From assembly GCA_002337385.1 (NCBI GenBank), contig DDFY01000010.1, positions 96,204-160,203 of the forward strand: 64,000 nucleotides of DNA. The letters run 5' to 3'. The notes beneath the pieces are model-generated. The model saw only the letters and a program-made list of their open reading frames with translations. It was not told the DNA's origin and searched no databases. Made by a program: the position numbers and the translations under genes. Shown here piece by piece: positions 34,146-41,838 of this stretch. The DNA is from Erythrobacter sp. UBA1916. Lineage in GTDB: Bacteria > Pseudomonadota > Alphaproteobacteria > Sphingomonadales > Sphingomonadaceae. Each line of letters opens with the position of its first letter. Within the stretch, counting starts at the first letter, position 1.

Positions 34146-34163
34146 TTGGCACAGCGCTTGCTT
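34146..34163 (+). promoter_or_regulatory. Sigma-54 promoter of the transglycosylase-flhA-fliA operon
   Basis: TTGGCACA-GCGC-TTGCTT: -24 GG and -12 GC ten bases apart, one mismatch to TGGCACG. It lies 36 bases before the GTG start of the transglycosylase gene. CCGGCA boxes near 34050 and 34076 could be activator sites. Confidence 0.88.
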
Positions 34164-34198
34164 AACTATCCCCGTTACCCACGGGGAGATTACGCCAA

Positions 34199-35068
34199 GT
34201 GTCGACAATCCAGCGAACGGGCCAGCAGGCCGCTTTTGCTGCACCAGCCCCGCGCAGTGCGCGCGTGCATGCAGCCATTGCCGAAGCCTCGACGCAGACC
34301 TCGGTCGATTTCGATTACCTGATGGCACAGGCGCGCGTCGAAAGCGCGCTTGACCCATCCGCCAAGGCGCGCACCTCCTCGGCCGCCGGGCTTTACCAGT
34401 TCACCAACCAGACCTGGCTCAACACGCTGGATCGCCACGGGGCGCAGCACGGGCTCGGCTGGGCTGCCGACGCCATTTCCTCGACTAACGGGCGCGCCCG
34501 GATCACTGACCGCGCGCTTGCCGGCTCGATCATGGAGCTGCGCTACGATCCCGAGGCATCGTCGCTGATGGCAGGCGAACTGGCGGGGGACAACGCCGCC
34601 TATCTCCAGCAGACCTTCGGCCGCGCGCCCGATCACACCGAACTCTATCTCGCTCACTTCCTTGGCGCTGCCGGGGCACGTGAGTTCATTGCCGCCCATG
34701 CGGCAGATCCTGGCCGGGAGGCGGCAAGTCTGTTCCCCCGCGCTGCCGGTGCCAACCGCAGCGTGTTCTACGACCACGGCCGCGCCCGCTCGCTGGGCGA
34801 AGTACGCGACCTGTTTGCTGCCAAGCTTGAAAATGCCGGCAGCGCCCAGGTGCCGGGCGCGCGCGCCTATGAAGCGGGGCCGGCATATGGCGGCGGCTGG
34901 GAGGCGCAGACAATTCCTGCCGCGGCCACCAACGCACCAACACCGGCCCCGTCACGGCCAAGCATGGCGCAGGTGCTGACCAGCACCTTCGGCCCCGGAA
35001 ACAGTTCAGGCTCGGCCTCGGCGCATGTCGCCACGGCCTATAGCAAGATCGCGAGGTTCGGCCTGTGA
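34199..35068 (+). CDS. Flagellar lytic transglycosylase (SLT domain)
   Basis: A 289-residue protein starting at GTG 34199, preceded by GGGGAG. It has no classical signal peptide, so it may be exported through the flagellum. The SLT domain is at residues about 35-110: YLMAQARVESALDPSAKA with probable catalytic Glu48, then AAGLYQFTNQTW. The rest is Ala/Pro-rich. It probably opens the murein for the rod and stands in for the muramidase half missing from FlgJ. First gene of a sigma-54 operon and overlaps flhA by four bases. Confidence 0.85.
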   Translation: MSTIQRTGQQAAFAAPAPRSARVHAAIAEASTQTSVDFDYLMAQARVESALDPSAKARTSSAAGLYQFTNQTWLNTLDRHGAQHGLGWAADAISSTNGRARITDRALAGSIMELRYDPEASSLMAGELAGDNAAYLQQTFGRAPDHTELYLAHFLGAAGAREFIAAHAADPGREAASLFPRAAGANRSVFYDHGRARSLGEVRDLFAAKLENAGSAQVPGARAYEAGPAYGGGWEAQTIPAAATNAPTPAPSRPSMAQVLTSTFGPGNSSGSASAHVATAYSKIARFGL

Positions 35069-37185
35069 ACGCACTTAAGTCATATTTCAGCCCGTCGCTG
35101 GCCATGCCGCTGGCGATCCTGATCGTTATCTTCCTGCTCGTGCTGCCGATCCCGGCCATGATGCTCGACGTGTTCTTCGTGCTCAATATCGCGCTGTCGC
35201 TGGCGGTGCTGATGACGGCGATGAACGTGAACAAGCCGCTTGACTTCTCGTCGTTCCCCACCGTCCTGCTGTTCGCCACCCTGCTGCGGCTTGCGCTTAA
35301 CGTGGCCTCGACCCGCGTGGTGCTGATCGCCGGACATGAAGGCGGCGATGCGGCGGGCAAGGTGATCGAAGCCTTCGGGGAGTTCCTTGTCGGTGGCGAC
35401 TTCGTGGTCGGCCTGTTCGTGTTCATGATCCTGATGATCATCAACCTGATGGTGGTGACCAAGGGCGCGGGCCGCGTGTCGGAAGTTTCGGCGCGCTTCA
35501 CCCTCGATGCCTTGCCCGGCAAGCAGATGGCAATCGACGCCGACCTTGCCGCTGGCCTTGTCACCGCTGCCGAAGCCAAGACCCGCCGCCGCGAAATCGC
35601 CACCGAGGCCGACTTCTACGGCTCGATGGACGGTGCCAGCAAGTTCGTGAAGGGCGATGCCATCGCTGCCCTGCTGATCCTCGCGGTGAACGTGATTGCC
35701 GGGCTTGTCCTGGGCATGGTCACCCACGGGCTGACCGCCAACCAGGCAGGCCAGCTCTACATCACGCTCGCCGTCGGCGACGCGCTGGTGGCCTCGGTTC
35801 CCTCGCTGTTGCTGTCGATCGCGGCGGCCATGATCGTCACCCGTGTTTCCGATACGCGTGACCTTTCGGGTCAGATCGGCGGCCAGTTCGCCGATCATCG
35901 CACCTGGCTTCCGGTGGGCGTGATCCTGCTGCTGCTCGGCCTCATCCCTGCCATGCCGCAATCGATCTTCCTGCCCTTTGCGGCAGTGAGCTTTTTCCTC
36001 TGGCACAAGCTGCGCAGAAACGCCGCCGAACGCGCCATCGCTGATGCCGCGGCCGAGGCAGAGCCCGCGCCTGACCCATCCGTCATCACAATCGAGGACG
36101 TATCCGAAAACGCGCTGGTCAGCGTGGAGCTGGGCTATGGCCTCGTCCATCTCGCCGACGAACGCAAGGGCGCTCCCTTGGTCGCGCGCCTCACCGGACT
36201 GAGACGACAGCTGTCCGAGACCTTCGGCTTTATCGTCCCGCAGATCCGCATCCGCGATAGCCTCGAATGTCAGCCCGGCGAATATCGGGTCCGCCTCGGC
36301 GGCACGCGGCTGGGCGGCGCCATGGTGCGGCCCGACCGGCTGCTCGCCATCGACGCTGGCGACGTTTCGCCGCACGCCTTTATCGACGGGGACGATACCA
36401 TCGATCCGAGCTTCGGATGCCCCGCCAAATGGATCGAGGCACGCCAACGCGAAATGGCCGTTGCCGAGGGCTATCTGGTGGTCGAGCCGGAAAACGTCAT
36501 CGCTACCCACATCAACCAATTGCTGATGGCCCGCGCGCACCTGCTGCTCGGCCCGGACGAATTGCGCGAACTGCTCGACAACGTGAAGGTGCGCAATGCC
36601 GCACTGGTCGAGGCGATCACCCCGCAGCCGATGAGCCTTGGCGCCCTCACCCGCCTGCTGCGCTCGCTGCTCGACGACGGAATCACCCTCGCCCACCCGC
36701 TGCCCGTGCTGAACGCGCTGGCGCAGAGCGTACAGGTGACCACCGAGCACGACACGCTGGTAGACATGATGCGCACGCAGCTTGGCGGCCAGCTGATCGG
36801 CCAGATCTGCGGCCCCAACGACAAGCTGCCGGTCGTCACGCTCGCCGCCGAGCTGGAGGACATGGTGGTCGGCGGGCTGGTCGATCCGAGCACCGGGCAG
36901 CCGGTGATCGACCCCGATCTTGCCCGCACGCTGGGCGCGCAGCTGGCTGACGTGCTGGCCCAGCGCCCGCCCGGTTCTCCGCCTGCCGCACTGATCGTGC
37001 AGCCGCGCGCGCGCCGTCCGCTGGCCGCACTGCTCAAGCTGCGCGCGCCGCAATGCGCCGTGCTCTCGATTTCCGAACTGCCGCCCGAACAGCCGATCGA
37101 CGTGATCGCCGTGATCGGTGGCGACGTACAGCAGCCCGCGCAGCCTGCGCTCGAACACAACGGTCAGGAGGCCATCGCCGCATGA
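35065..37185 (+). CDS. flhA: Flagellar export protein FlhA
   Basis: A 706-residue protein of normal length: about eight membrane helices in residues 1-320, including RLALNVASTRVVLIAGHEGG and the FHIPEP-type cytoplasmic loop (TKGAGRVSEVSARFTLDALP, GKQMAIDADLAAGLV), then a large cytoplasmic domain that binds chaperone-substrate complexes. FlhA is the main export gate and proton-coupled part. Overlaps both neighbours by four bases. Confidence 0.97.
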   Translation: MNALKSYFSPSLAMPLAILIVIFLLVLPIPAMMLDVFFVLNIALSLAVLMTAMNVNKPLDFSSFPTVLLFATLLRLALNVASTRVVLIAGHEGGDAAGKVIEAFGEFLVGGDFVVGLFVFMILMIINLMVVTKGAGRVSEVSARFTLDALPGKQMAIDADLAAGLVTAAEAKTRRREIATEADFYGSMDGASKFVKGDAIAALLILAVNVIAGLVLGMVTHGLTANQAGQLYITLAVGDALVASVPSLLLSIAAAMIVTRVSDTRDLSGQIGGQFADHRTWLPVGVILLLLGLIPAMPQSIFLPFAAVSFFLWHKLRRNAAERAIADAAAEAEPAPDPSVITIEDVSENALVSVELGYGLVHLADERKGAPLVARLTGLRRQLSETFGFIVPQIRIRDSLECQPGEYRVRLGGTRLGGAMVRPDRLLAIDAGDVSPHAFIDGDDTIDPSFGCPAKWIEARQREMAVAEGYLVVEPENVIATHINQLLMARAHLLLGPDELRELLDNVKVRNAALVEAITPQPMSLGALTRLLRSLLDDGITLAHPLPVLNALAQSVQVTTEHDTLVDMMRTQLGGQLIGQICGPNDKLPVVTLAAELEDMVVGGLVDPSTGQPVIDPDLARTLGAQLADVLAQRPPGSPPAALIVQPRARRPLAALLKLRAPQCAVLSISELPPEQPIDVIAVIGGDVQQPAQPALEHNGQEAIAA

Positions 37186-37895
37186 TCCACGATCATCGCC
37201 AGCTCGACCCGAAAAGCGCCTATGGCGGTGGCGATGCGCGCCTGATCGCGCAGTTCACGCCATTGGTGCGCAAACTCGCCTGGCATCTCGCGTCATCGGC
37301 TGGCCCGTCCATGGACGCCGACGACCTCATGCAGATCGGCCTCATCGCGCTCACCGAATGCGCCCGCAGACACGACCGGCCCACCGACGACGGTTTGGCC
37401 GCATATGCAAAGCTGCGCGTACGCGGAGCGATGATCGACGCGATCCGCAAGATGCAGAATGAGACCCGTGGCGCGCGCAAGGATCGCAAGCGGATTGAGA
37501 AGGTCCGCTCGGTTCTGGCGGGGCAGTATGGCCGCCCGCCCACCGATGCCGAGATGGCCGAGGTGATGAACCTCACACCAGCGGAATTCTCGGACAAGCA
37601 GAGCCGCAGCGCGCCCGTGCGTCATGTCGACATGGATGGCGCCTATGACGAAAGCAACACGGCCTTCGCCAGTGACGAGATGGACGCAGAAGACCTCCTG
37701 ATCGAGGCCGAAAGCGGCACCGAGCTGGCCGCCGCCATCGCCGGGCTGCAAGAGCGGCACCAGTTGGTGATCCAGCTCTATTTCCTGGAGGAGCTGAACC
37801 TTGCGGAAATCGCGGAGGTGCTGGAAGTTTCGGTGCCGCGTGTGCACCAACTCAAGGCCGCAGCGCTCAAGGCCCTGCGCACTGCGCTAAGCTGA
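37182..37895 (+). CDS. fliA: Flagellar sigma factor FliA (sigma-28)
   Basis: A 237-residue sigma-70-family protein starting at ATG 37182, overlapping the flhA stop. Region 2: SMDADDLMQIGLIALTECAR and KLRVRGAMIDAIRK; region 3: GRPPTDAEMAEVMNLTPAEF; region 4: LQERHQLVIQLYFLEELNLA and EIAEVLEVSVPRVHQLKAAA. It should read the four CTTAAW-N14-RCCGKTCT promoters in the window and be blocked by FlgM. Its own expression depends on the sigma-54 promoter at 34146. Confidence 0.95.
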   Translation: MIHDHRQLDPKSAYGGGDARLIAQFTPLVRKLAWHLASSAGPSMDADDLMQIGLIALTECARRHDRPTDDGLAAYAKLRVRGAMIDAIRKMQNETRGARKDRKRIEKVRSVLAGQYGRPPTDAEMAEVMNLTPAEFSDKQSRSAPVRHVDMDGAYDESNTAFASDEMDAEDLLIEAESGTELAAAIAGLQERHQLVIQLYFLEELNLAEIAEVLEVSVPRVHQLKAAALKALRTALS

Positions 37896-37959
37896 CCGGA
37901 TCACGGCAGACGAAATCGGGCGAGGAAGGCAATTGCCCTCCCCGCCTGCTCTCTTCGCA

Positions 37960-40008
37960 TTAACGCGCGGCCAGTTCCGCCACCAGCGCCGGGGCCGGAT
38001 AGATCTTTTCCAGCGCTTCCTGAATCGCGGCGGTGGAGACAACCACGGTGCGGTTCAGCGTGGCGTCGTAGCCATAGTTCCCGCCCAGCGAGTGGATATT
38101 GCCGTCGAAAGCCGCGCCGATCACGCTGCCGTCGCGGTCGATCACCGGACTGCCGGAGTTGCCGCCGATAATGTCGTTGGTGGTGACGAAATCGTAGGTG
38201 ACATCGGGATCGATGGCATCGCGATTGTCGACAAAGGCAGGTGCCAGATCGAACGGCGCATTGCCGGTCGCGCGCTCGAAAGTGCCGCCCAGCGTGGTGG
38301 CGATGGGCACCTCGTTGCCACGCTCGATCCAGCCCTTCACCTGCCCGTAGGAGATGCGCAGGGTGAAGGTAGCGTCCGGATAGAGGCTGTCGCCATAGGC
38401 AGCGAAGCGTGCATCGGCGAGGTCCGCACCGGCAGCGGCAAGCGGCCCGGCATAGGCCTCGTCAACCTGCTGTTGCAGCTCGCGCTGGCGCGGCACCAGC
38501 CTGAGCGCATACTGGATCATCGGATCGTCCGACGCCTCGATGGCGGCAAGCCCACCTTCCCACAGCTGACGGCGATAGGCAGGATCGGCCAGCTGCGTGC
38601 CCGTCACCAGCCGCTCGGCCAGCTGTTCGGGGCTTTCCTTGCCCAGCAGCAACTGTGAATCGGCATCGTCGACACCCAGATATTCACGCGCCTTCGAGAG
38701 GCTCCAGCCCATGTAGAGCTGATCGAGCCACGGATAGATCGCGCGTTCGTCGGTGATCCGCTTTTCCAGCAGCGGCAGCGCGCTGTCGGTATATCCGGGC
38801 AGACGCTCGGCATTAGGCTTGGCGCGTTCCTGTGCTGCCATCACCAGCGCCTGGGCATAGCCATAGAGATCGCCCGAAGGATCGGTGAAGCGATATGGCA
38901 GATAGAGCGCGCGGTAAGCCTGCACCGCCGTCTCGACCTCGGCCCACGGATCGCCAATCGCGGCATTGCCCACGCTCAGTTCGCGCAGCTCAGCTTCGGC
39001 TGCGGCCAGCTTGTCGGTGAAGGCGGGATCGTTCAGCGCGTTGGTGCGGCCAATATAGACCTTGAGCGAATTCTCCACGCCGCCGAGCAGGTCGCGCCCT
39101 TCGCGCTCGCGCTCCTCGCTCTCTTCCATCGCCGAAATCAGCCGACCGCGCAGCTCCGATAGGGTGGCGAGCGTTACCGGCAGGCGCACCTCGCGTTCGA
39201 AGGCGCGCTGGCTTTCGGTCCACAGCCGCGCGGTGGAGCCGGGGTTGCCGACCACGAAGGTCAGTTCGCCCTTCTCGGGCGCACGCGGGTTCCAGGTGAG
39301 GTGCGCCTCGGGCGTCACCGGCTTGCCGTTCTCGTAGGCGCGCAGGAAGCTGCCATCGAGCGAATAGCGCGGGAAGTTGAAGTTATCCGGGTCGCCGCCG
39401 AAGGTCGCCGCGCGGTCTTCCGGGGCCCAGACCAGGCGCACGTCCGAATACTTGCGATAGGTGTAAAGCTTGTACTGCCCGCCGCCGAACAGGGTAACGA
39501 CCTGACAGCGCGTGGTGTCGGTGTCGGGGCAGCCGTCGGCCTCAATGTTGGCAATCGCGGCGTCGCGCGCCCGGGTGAGCGCCTCACCCTCAAGCCCGGC
39601 GAAAGCGTTCTTCACGGTGTCCGTCACATCGGTGATCGACATCACGACCTCGGCCTGCTGACCGGGGCAAGCCTTCTCGTCCTCGCGGCGATCGGCGATA
39701 AAGCCGTTCTTAAGCAGGTCGTTATCGCCGGTCGAGTTGTCGAACAGGCAGCTCGCCACGCAGTGGTGGTTGGTGAGGATCAGCCCCTCGGACGAAACGA
39801 AACTGGCCGAGCAGCCGCCAGTAAGGCGCACAGCGGAAAGCCGCGTGCGTTCGAGCCAGGCCGCATCGGGCGACCAGCCATAGTCCGCCGCGAGCTGTTC
39901 GGCGGGGAAGTTGTCGAAGGTCCACATGCCTTCGTCTGCCCGGGCAGGAACGGCGGAAACGGTGAGGGCCGCCATAGCGACGCTGGCTGCAAAAACGTAC
40001 TTTGTCAT
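37960..40008 (-). CDS. S46 family dipeptidyl-peptidase
   Basis: A 682-residue secreted serine peptidase. ATG 40008 starts a signal peptide (cleavage near ARADEG). It opens with GMWTFDNFP, typical of S46, followed by LILTNHHCV with the catalytic His and, near residue 618, GGNSGSPV with the catalytic Ser. Enzymes of this family remove N-terminal dipeptides in the periplasm. Specificity (DPP7 or DPP11 type) cannot be settled by eye. Length is normal for the family. Confidence 0.93.
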   Translation of the reverse strand: MTKYVFAASVAMAALTVSAVPARADEGMWTFDNFPAEQLAADYGWSPDAAWLERTRLSAVRLTGGCSASFVSSEGLILTNHHCVASCLFDNSTGDNDLLKNGFIADRREDEKACPGQQAEVVMSITDVTDTVKNAFAGLEGEALTRARDAAIANIEADGCPDTDTTRCQVVTLFGGGQYKLYTYRKYSDVRLVWAPEDRAATFGGDPDNFNFPRYSLDGSFLRAYENGKPVTPEAHLTWNPRAPEKGELTFVVGNPGSTARLWTESQRAFEREVRLPVTLATLSELRGRLISAMEESEEREREGRDLLGGVENSLKVYIGRTNALNDPAFTDKLAAAEAELRELSVGNAAIGDPWAEVETAVQAYRALYLPYRFTDPSGDLYGYAQALVMAAQERAKPNAERLPGYTDSALPLLEKRITDERAIYPWLDQLYMGWSLSKAREYLGVDDADSQLLLGKESPEQLAERLVTGTQLADPAYRRQLWEGGLAAIEASDDPMIQYALRLVPRQRELQQQVDEAYAGPLAAAGADLADARFAAYGDSLYPDATFTLRISYGQVKGWIERGNEVPIATTLGGTFERATGNAPFDLAPAFVDNRDAIDPDVTYDFVTTNDIIGGNSGSPVIDRDGSVIGAAFDGNIHSLGGNYGYDATLNRTVVVSTAAIQEALEKIYPAPALVAELAAR

Positions 40009-40156
40009 GTTATATCCTTGAGCAACTCTTGCAGCATCATTGCCGCATTGCGGTGCACAAGGCAATCCGGTTCCATAGGATACCAGTTTGATCTGTGTGC
40101 GCCGGTCGCGCGGAGCCTGTTGTCAGACCCCGCGCGACCGCGCGTTCCATCTCCGC

Positions 40157-41812
40157 TCAGGCCGGGCGGAAGCCGCCGCCCTGCACGCCCGCATCGGCAA
40201 CGAAAGTAGCCGCCACGGAGCGCTCGAACTCTGGCTGCATCACGGTCGAGACGGTAACGTGTTCGGCCACCGCGCGTTCGGGGGTCAGCCGCACGAGCGC
40301 ATAGCCCTTGCGGTCCTGGTCGCAGAACACGACCTCCTCGTTGCTTGCGGCGAGATACTTGCCCAGCCCCGGCAGCAGCGAACCGTAAGACGGGCTGGTA
40401 ATGGCGGTGCATCCGATCTCGACGGCGGCGAGACGCCCGCCATCATCGTGCAGGTTGTTGGTCCAGGCGGCATGGCTGTCGCCCGCCAGCACCAGCGGAC
40501 GCGCACCGGCACGCGCGAACAGCGCATAGAGCCGCTCGCGCGCATAGGGATAGCCATCCCAGGCATCGAGGTTGAACGGCACGCCTGCGCGATAGGCCTG
40601 CATCGCAGTGCCGATCTGGCCGCGATAGACCTCAGGCATGGCGGCGAGCAGTTCGCCAAAGCCATCAGGCCCCAGCTCTGCTTCGAGGTCTGGCCCGGCG
40701 ACCTTCGCCATCACTACCTGATTGCCCAGCACCTGCCACGGCTTGCCCGCCTGCACCGATTGCGCGAGCACACCTTCCAGCCACGCGCTCTGGTCCTTGC
40801 CGAGCATTTCGCGGTTTTCCTCACCCAGTTCGGCGAAGATCGCTGCCAGCGATTCGGCGGGTGGCACGTCGCCCTTGGGCAGCACCTGCTTGCTACGCGC
40901 CAGCAGCCGCGTCTCCACCATGGCCAGCGTGGCAAGGTCGCCGAACTCGAACGAACGGAAGATCGCCTCACGCGCACGCACCGGGTTGGGATCGCGGATC
41001 GGCATCCACTCGAAATAGGCCTGCATGGCGACTGCCTTGCGCGCGGCCCAGTCGCCCTCCTCGCTCTGGTGGTTCTCGGCCCCGCCGATCCAGCTGTCGT
41101 TGGCGGTTTCGTGATCGTCCCACACGCAGATGAAGGCAGCACGGGCATGCGCGGCCTGCATGGCGGGATCGCTCTTCACCTGCGCATGGCGGCGGCGATA
41201 GTCGGCGAGCGTCACGATTTCGTGCGGCGGATCGGGCAAGCGGCCAATGGCCTTGCCGACTTCACCGCCATACCCTTCGGCGCCATATTCGTAGATATAG
41301 TCACCAAGATGGATCACCGCGTCGAGCCGGTCGAGCGCGGCCATGTCGGCATAGGCGTTGAAGAAGCCGCCCGCCCACAGCTGGCACGAAGCCACCGCAT
41401 AGACCACCTCGTCGATCGCGCCGACCGGCAGGGTGCGGAAGCGGCCCACCGGCGAACGAGTGCCGTGCGGGCCGGTGAACCAGTAAACATAGTCAGCCCC
41501 CGGTTCGAGCCCGGTCACCTCGACCTTGGCGGTGTGATCGGCGCTGGCGCGCGCAACCACATCGCCCTCGACCACGGGCGAAGCCTCAGCCGAAGTGGCG
41601 ACATACCAGCGCAGGGCAACGTCACCGCCAAATCCTTCACCAGCCGAAGCACGGGTCCAGATCACGGCGCCATCGGCGGCAGGGTCGCCGCTTGCCACAC
41701 CGTGGGCGAAGGTGATTGCTGCGGGCGTGGGTTGGGCGAGCGTAACGCTCGCCGCCCCCATCGTGCCGCCCGCGCCCATCAGGGCCAGAAGTCCGCGACG
41801 ATTGATCGGCAT
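40157..41812 (-). CDS. phoD: PhoD-type alkaline phosphatase/phosphodiesterase
   Basis: A 551-residue protein. ATG 41812 begins a Tat signal (PINRRGLLALMGAGGTMGAA). An N-terminal PhoD domain (FAHGVASGDPAADGAVIWTR) precedes the metallophosphatase domain with VASCQ, HLGDYIYEYG, VWDDHETANDSW and VLAGDSHAAWTNN. PhoD enzymes hydrolyse phosphomonoesters and diesters and need calcium and iron. It lies 26 bases after a TonB receptor gene on the same strand, so the two may be co-transcribed for phosphate or organophosphate uptake. Confidence 0.92.
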   Translation of the reverse strand: MPINRRGLLALMGAGGTMGAASVTLAQPTPAAITFAHGVASGDPAADGAVIWTRASAGEGFGGDVALRWYVATSAEASPVVEGDVVARASADHTAKVEVTGLEPGADYVYWFTGPHGTRSPVGRFRTLPVGAIDEVVYAVASCQLWAGGFFNAYADMAALDRLDAVIHLGDYIYEYGAEGYGGEVGKAIGRLPDPPHEIVTLADYRRRHAQVKSDPAMQAAHARAAFICVWDDHETANDSWIGGAENHQSEEGDWAARKAVAMQAYFEWMPIRDPNPVRAREAIFRSFEFGDLATLAMVETRLLARSKQVLPKGDVPPAESLAAIFAELGEENREMLGKDQSAWLEGVLAQSVQAGKPWQVLGNQVVMAKVAGPDLEAELGPDGFGELLAAMPEVYRGQIGTAMQAYRAGVPFNLDAWDGYPYARERLYALFARAGARPLVLAGDSHAAWTNNLHDDGGRLAAVEIGCTAITSPSYGSLLPGLGKYLAASNEEVVFCDQDRKGYALVRLTPERAVAEHVTVSTVMQPEFERSVAATFVADAGVQGGGFRPA

Positions 41813-41838
41813 CGGATATCTCCTTTTCATCGTCTGTA

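Noticed and set aside
35080..37158. Open frame of 692 codons antisense to flhA
   Set aside because: It mirrors the flhA frame in GC-rich DNA and is full of His, Gln, Arg and Gly in low-complexity order. flhA itself is certain.
3607..37895. Virulence-type III secretion system
   Set aside because: The export genes are shared by both systems, but flagellin, hook, rod, ring and motor genes show this is a flagellum.
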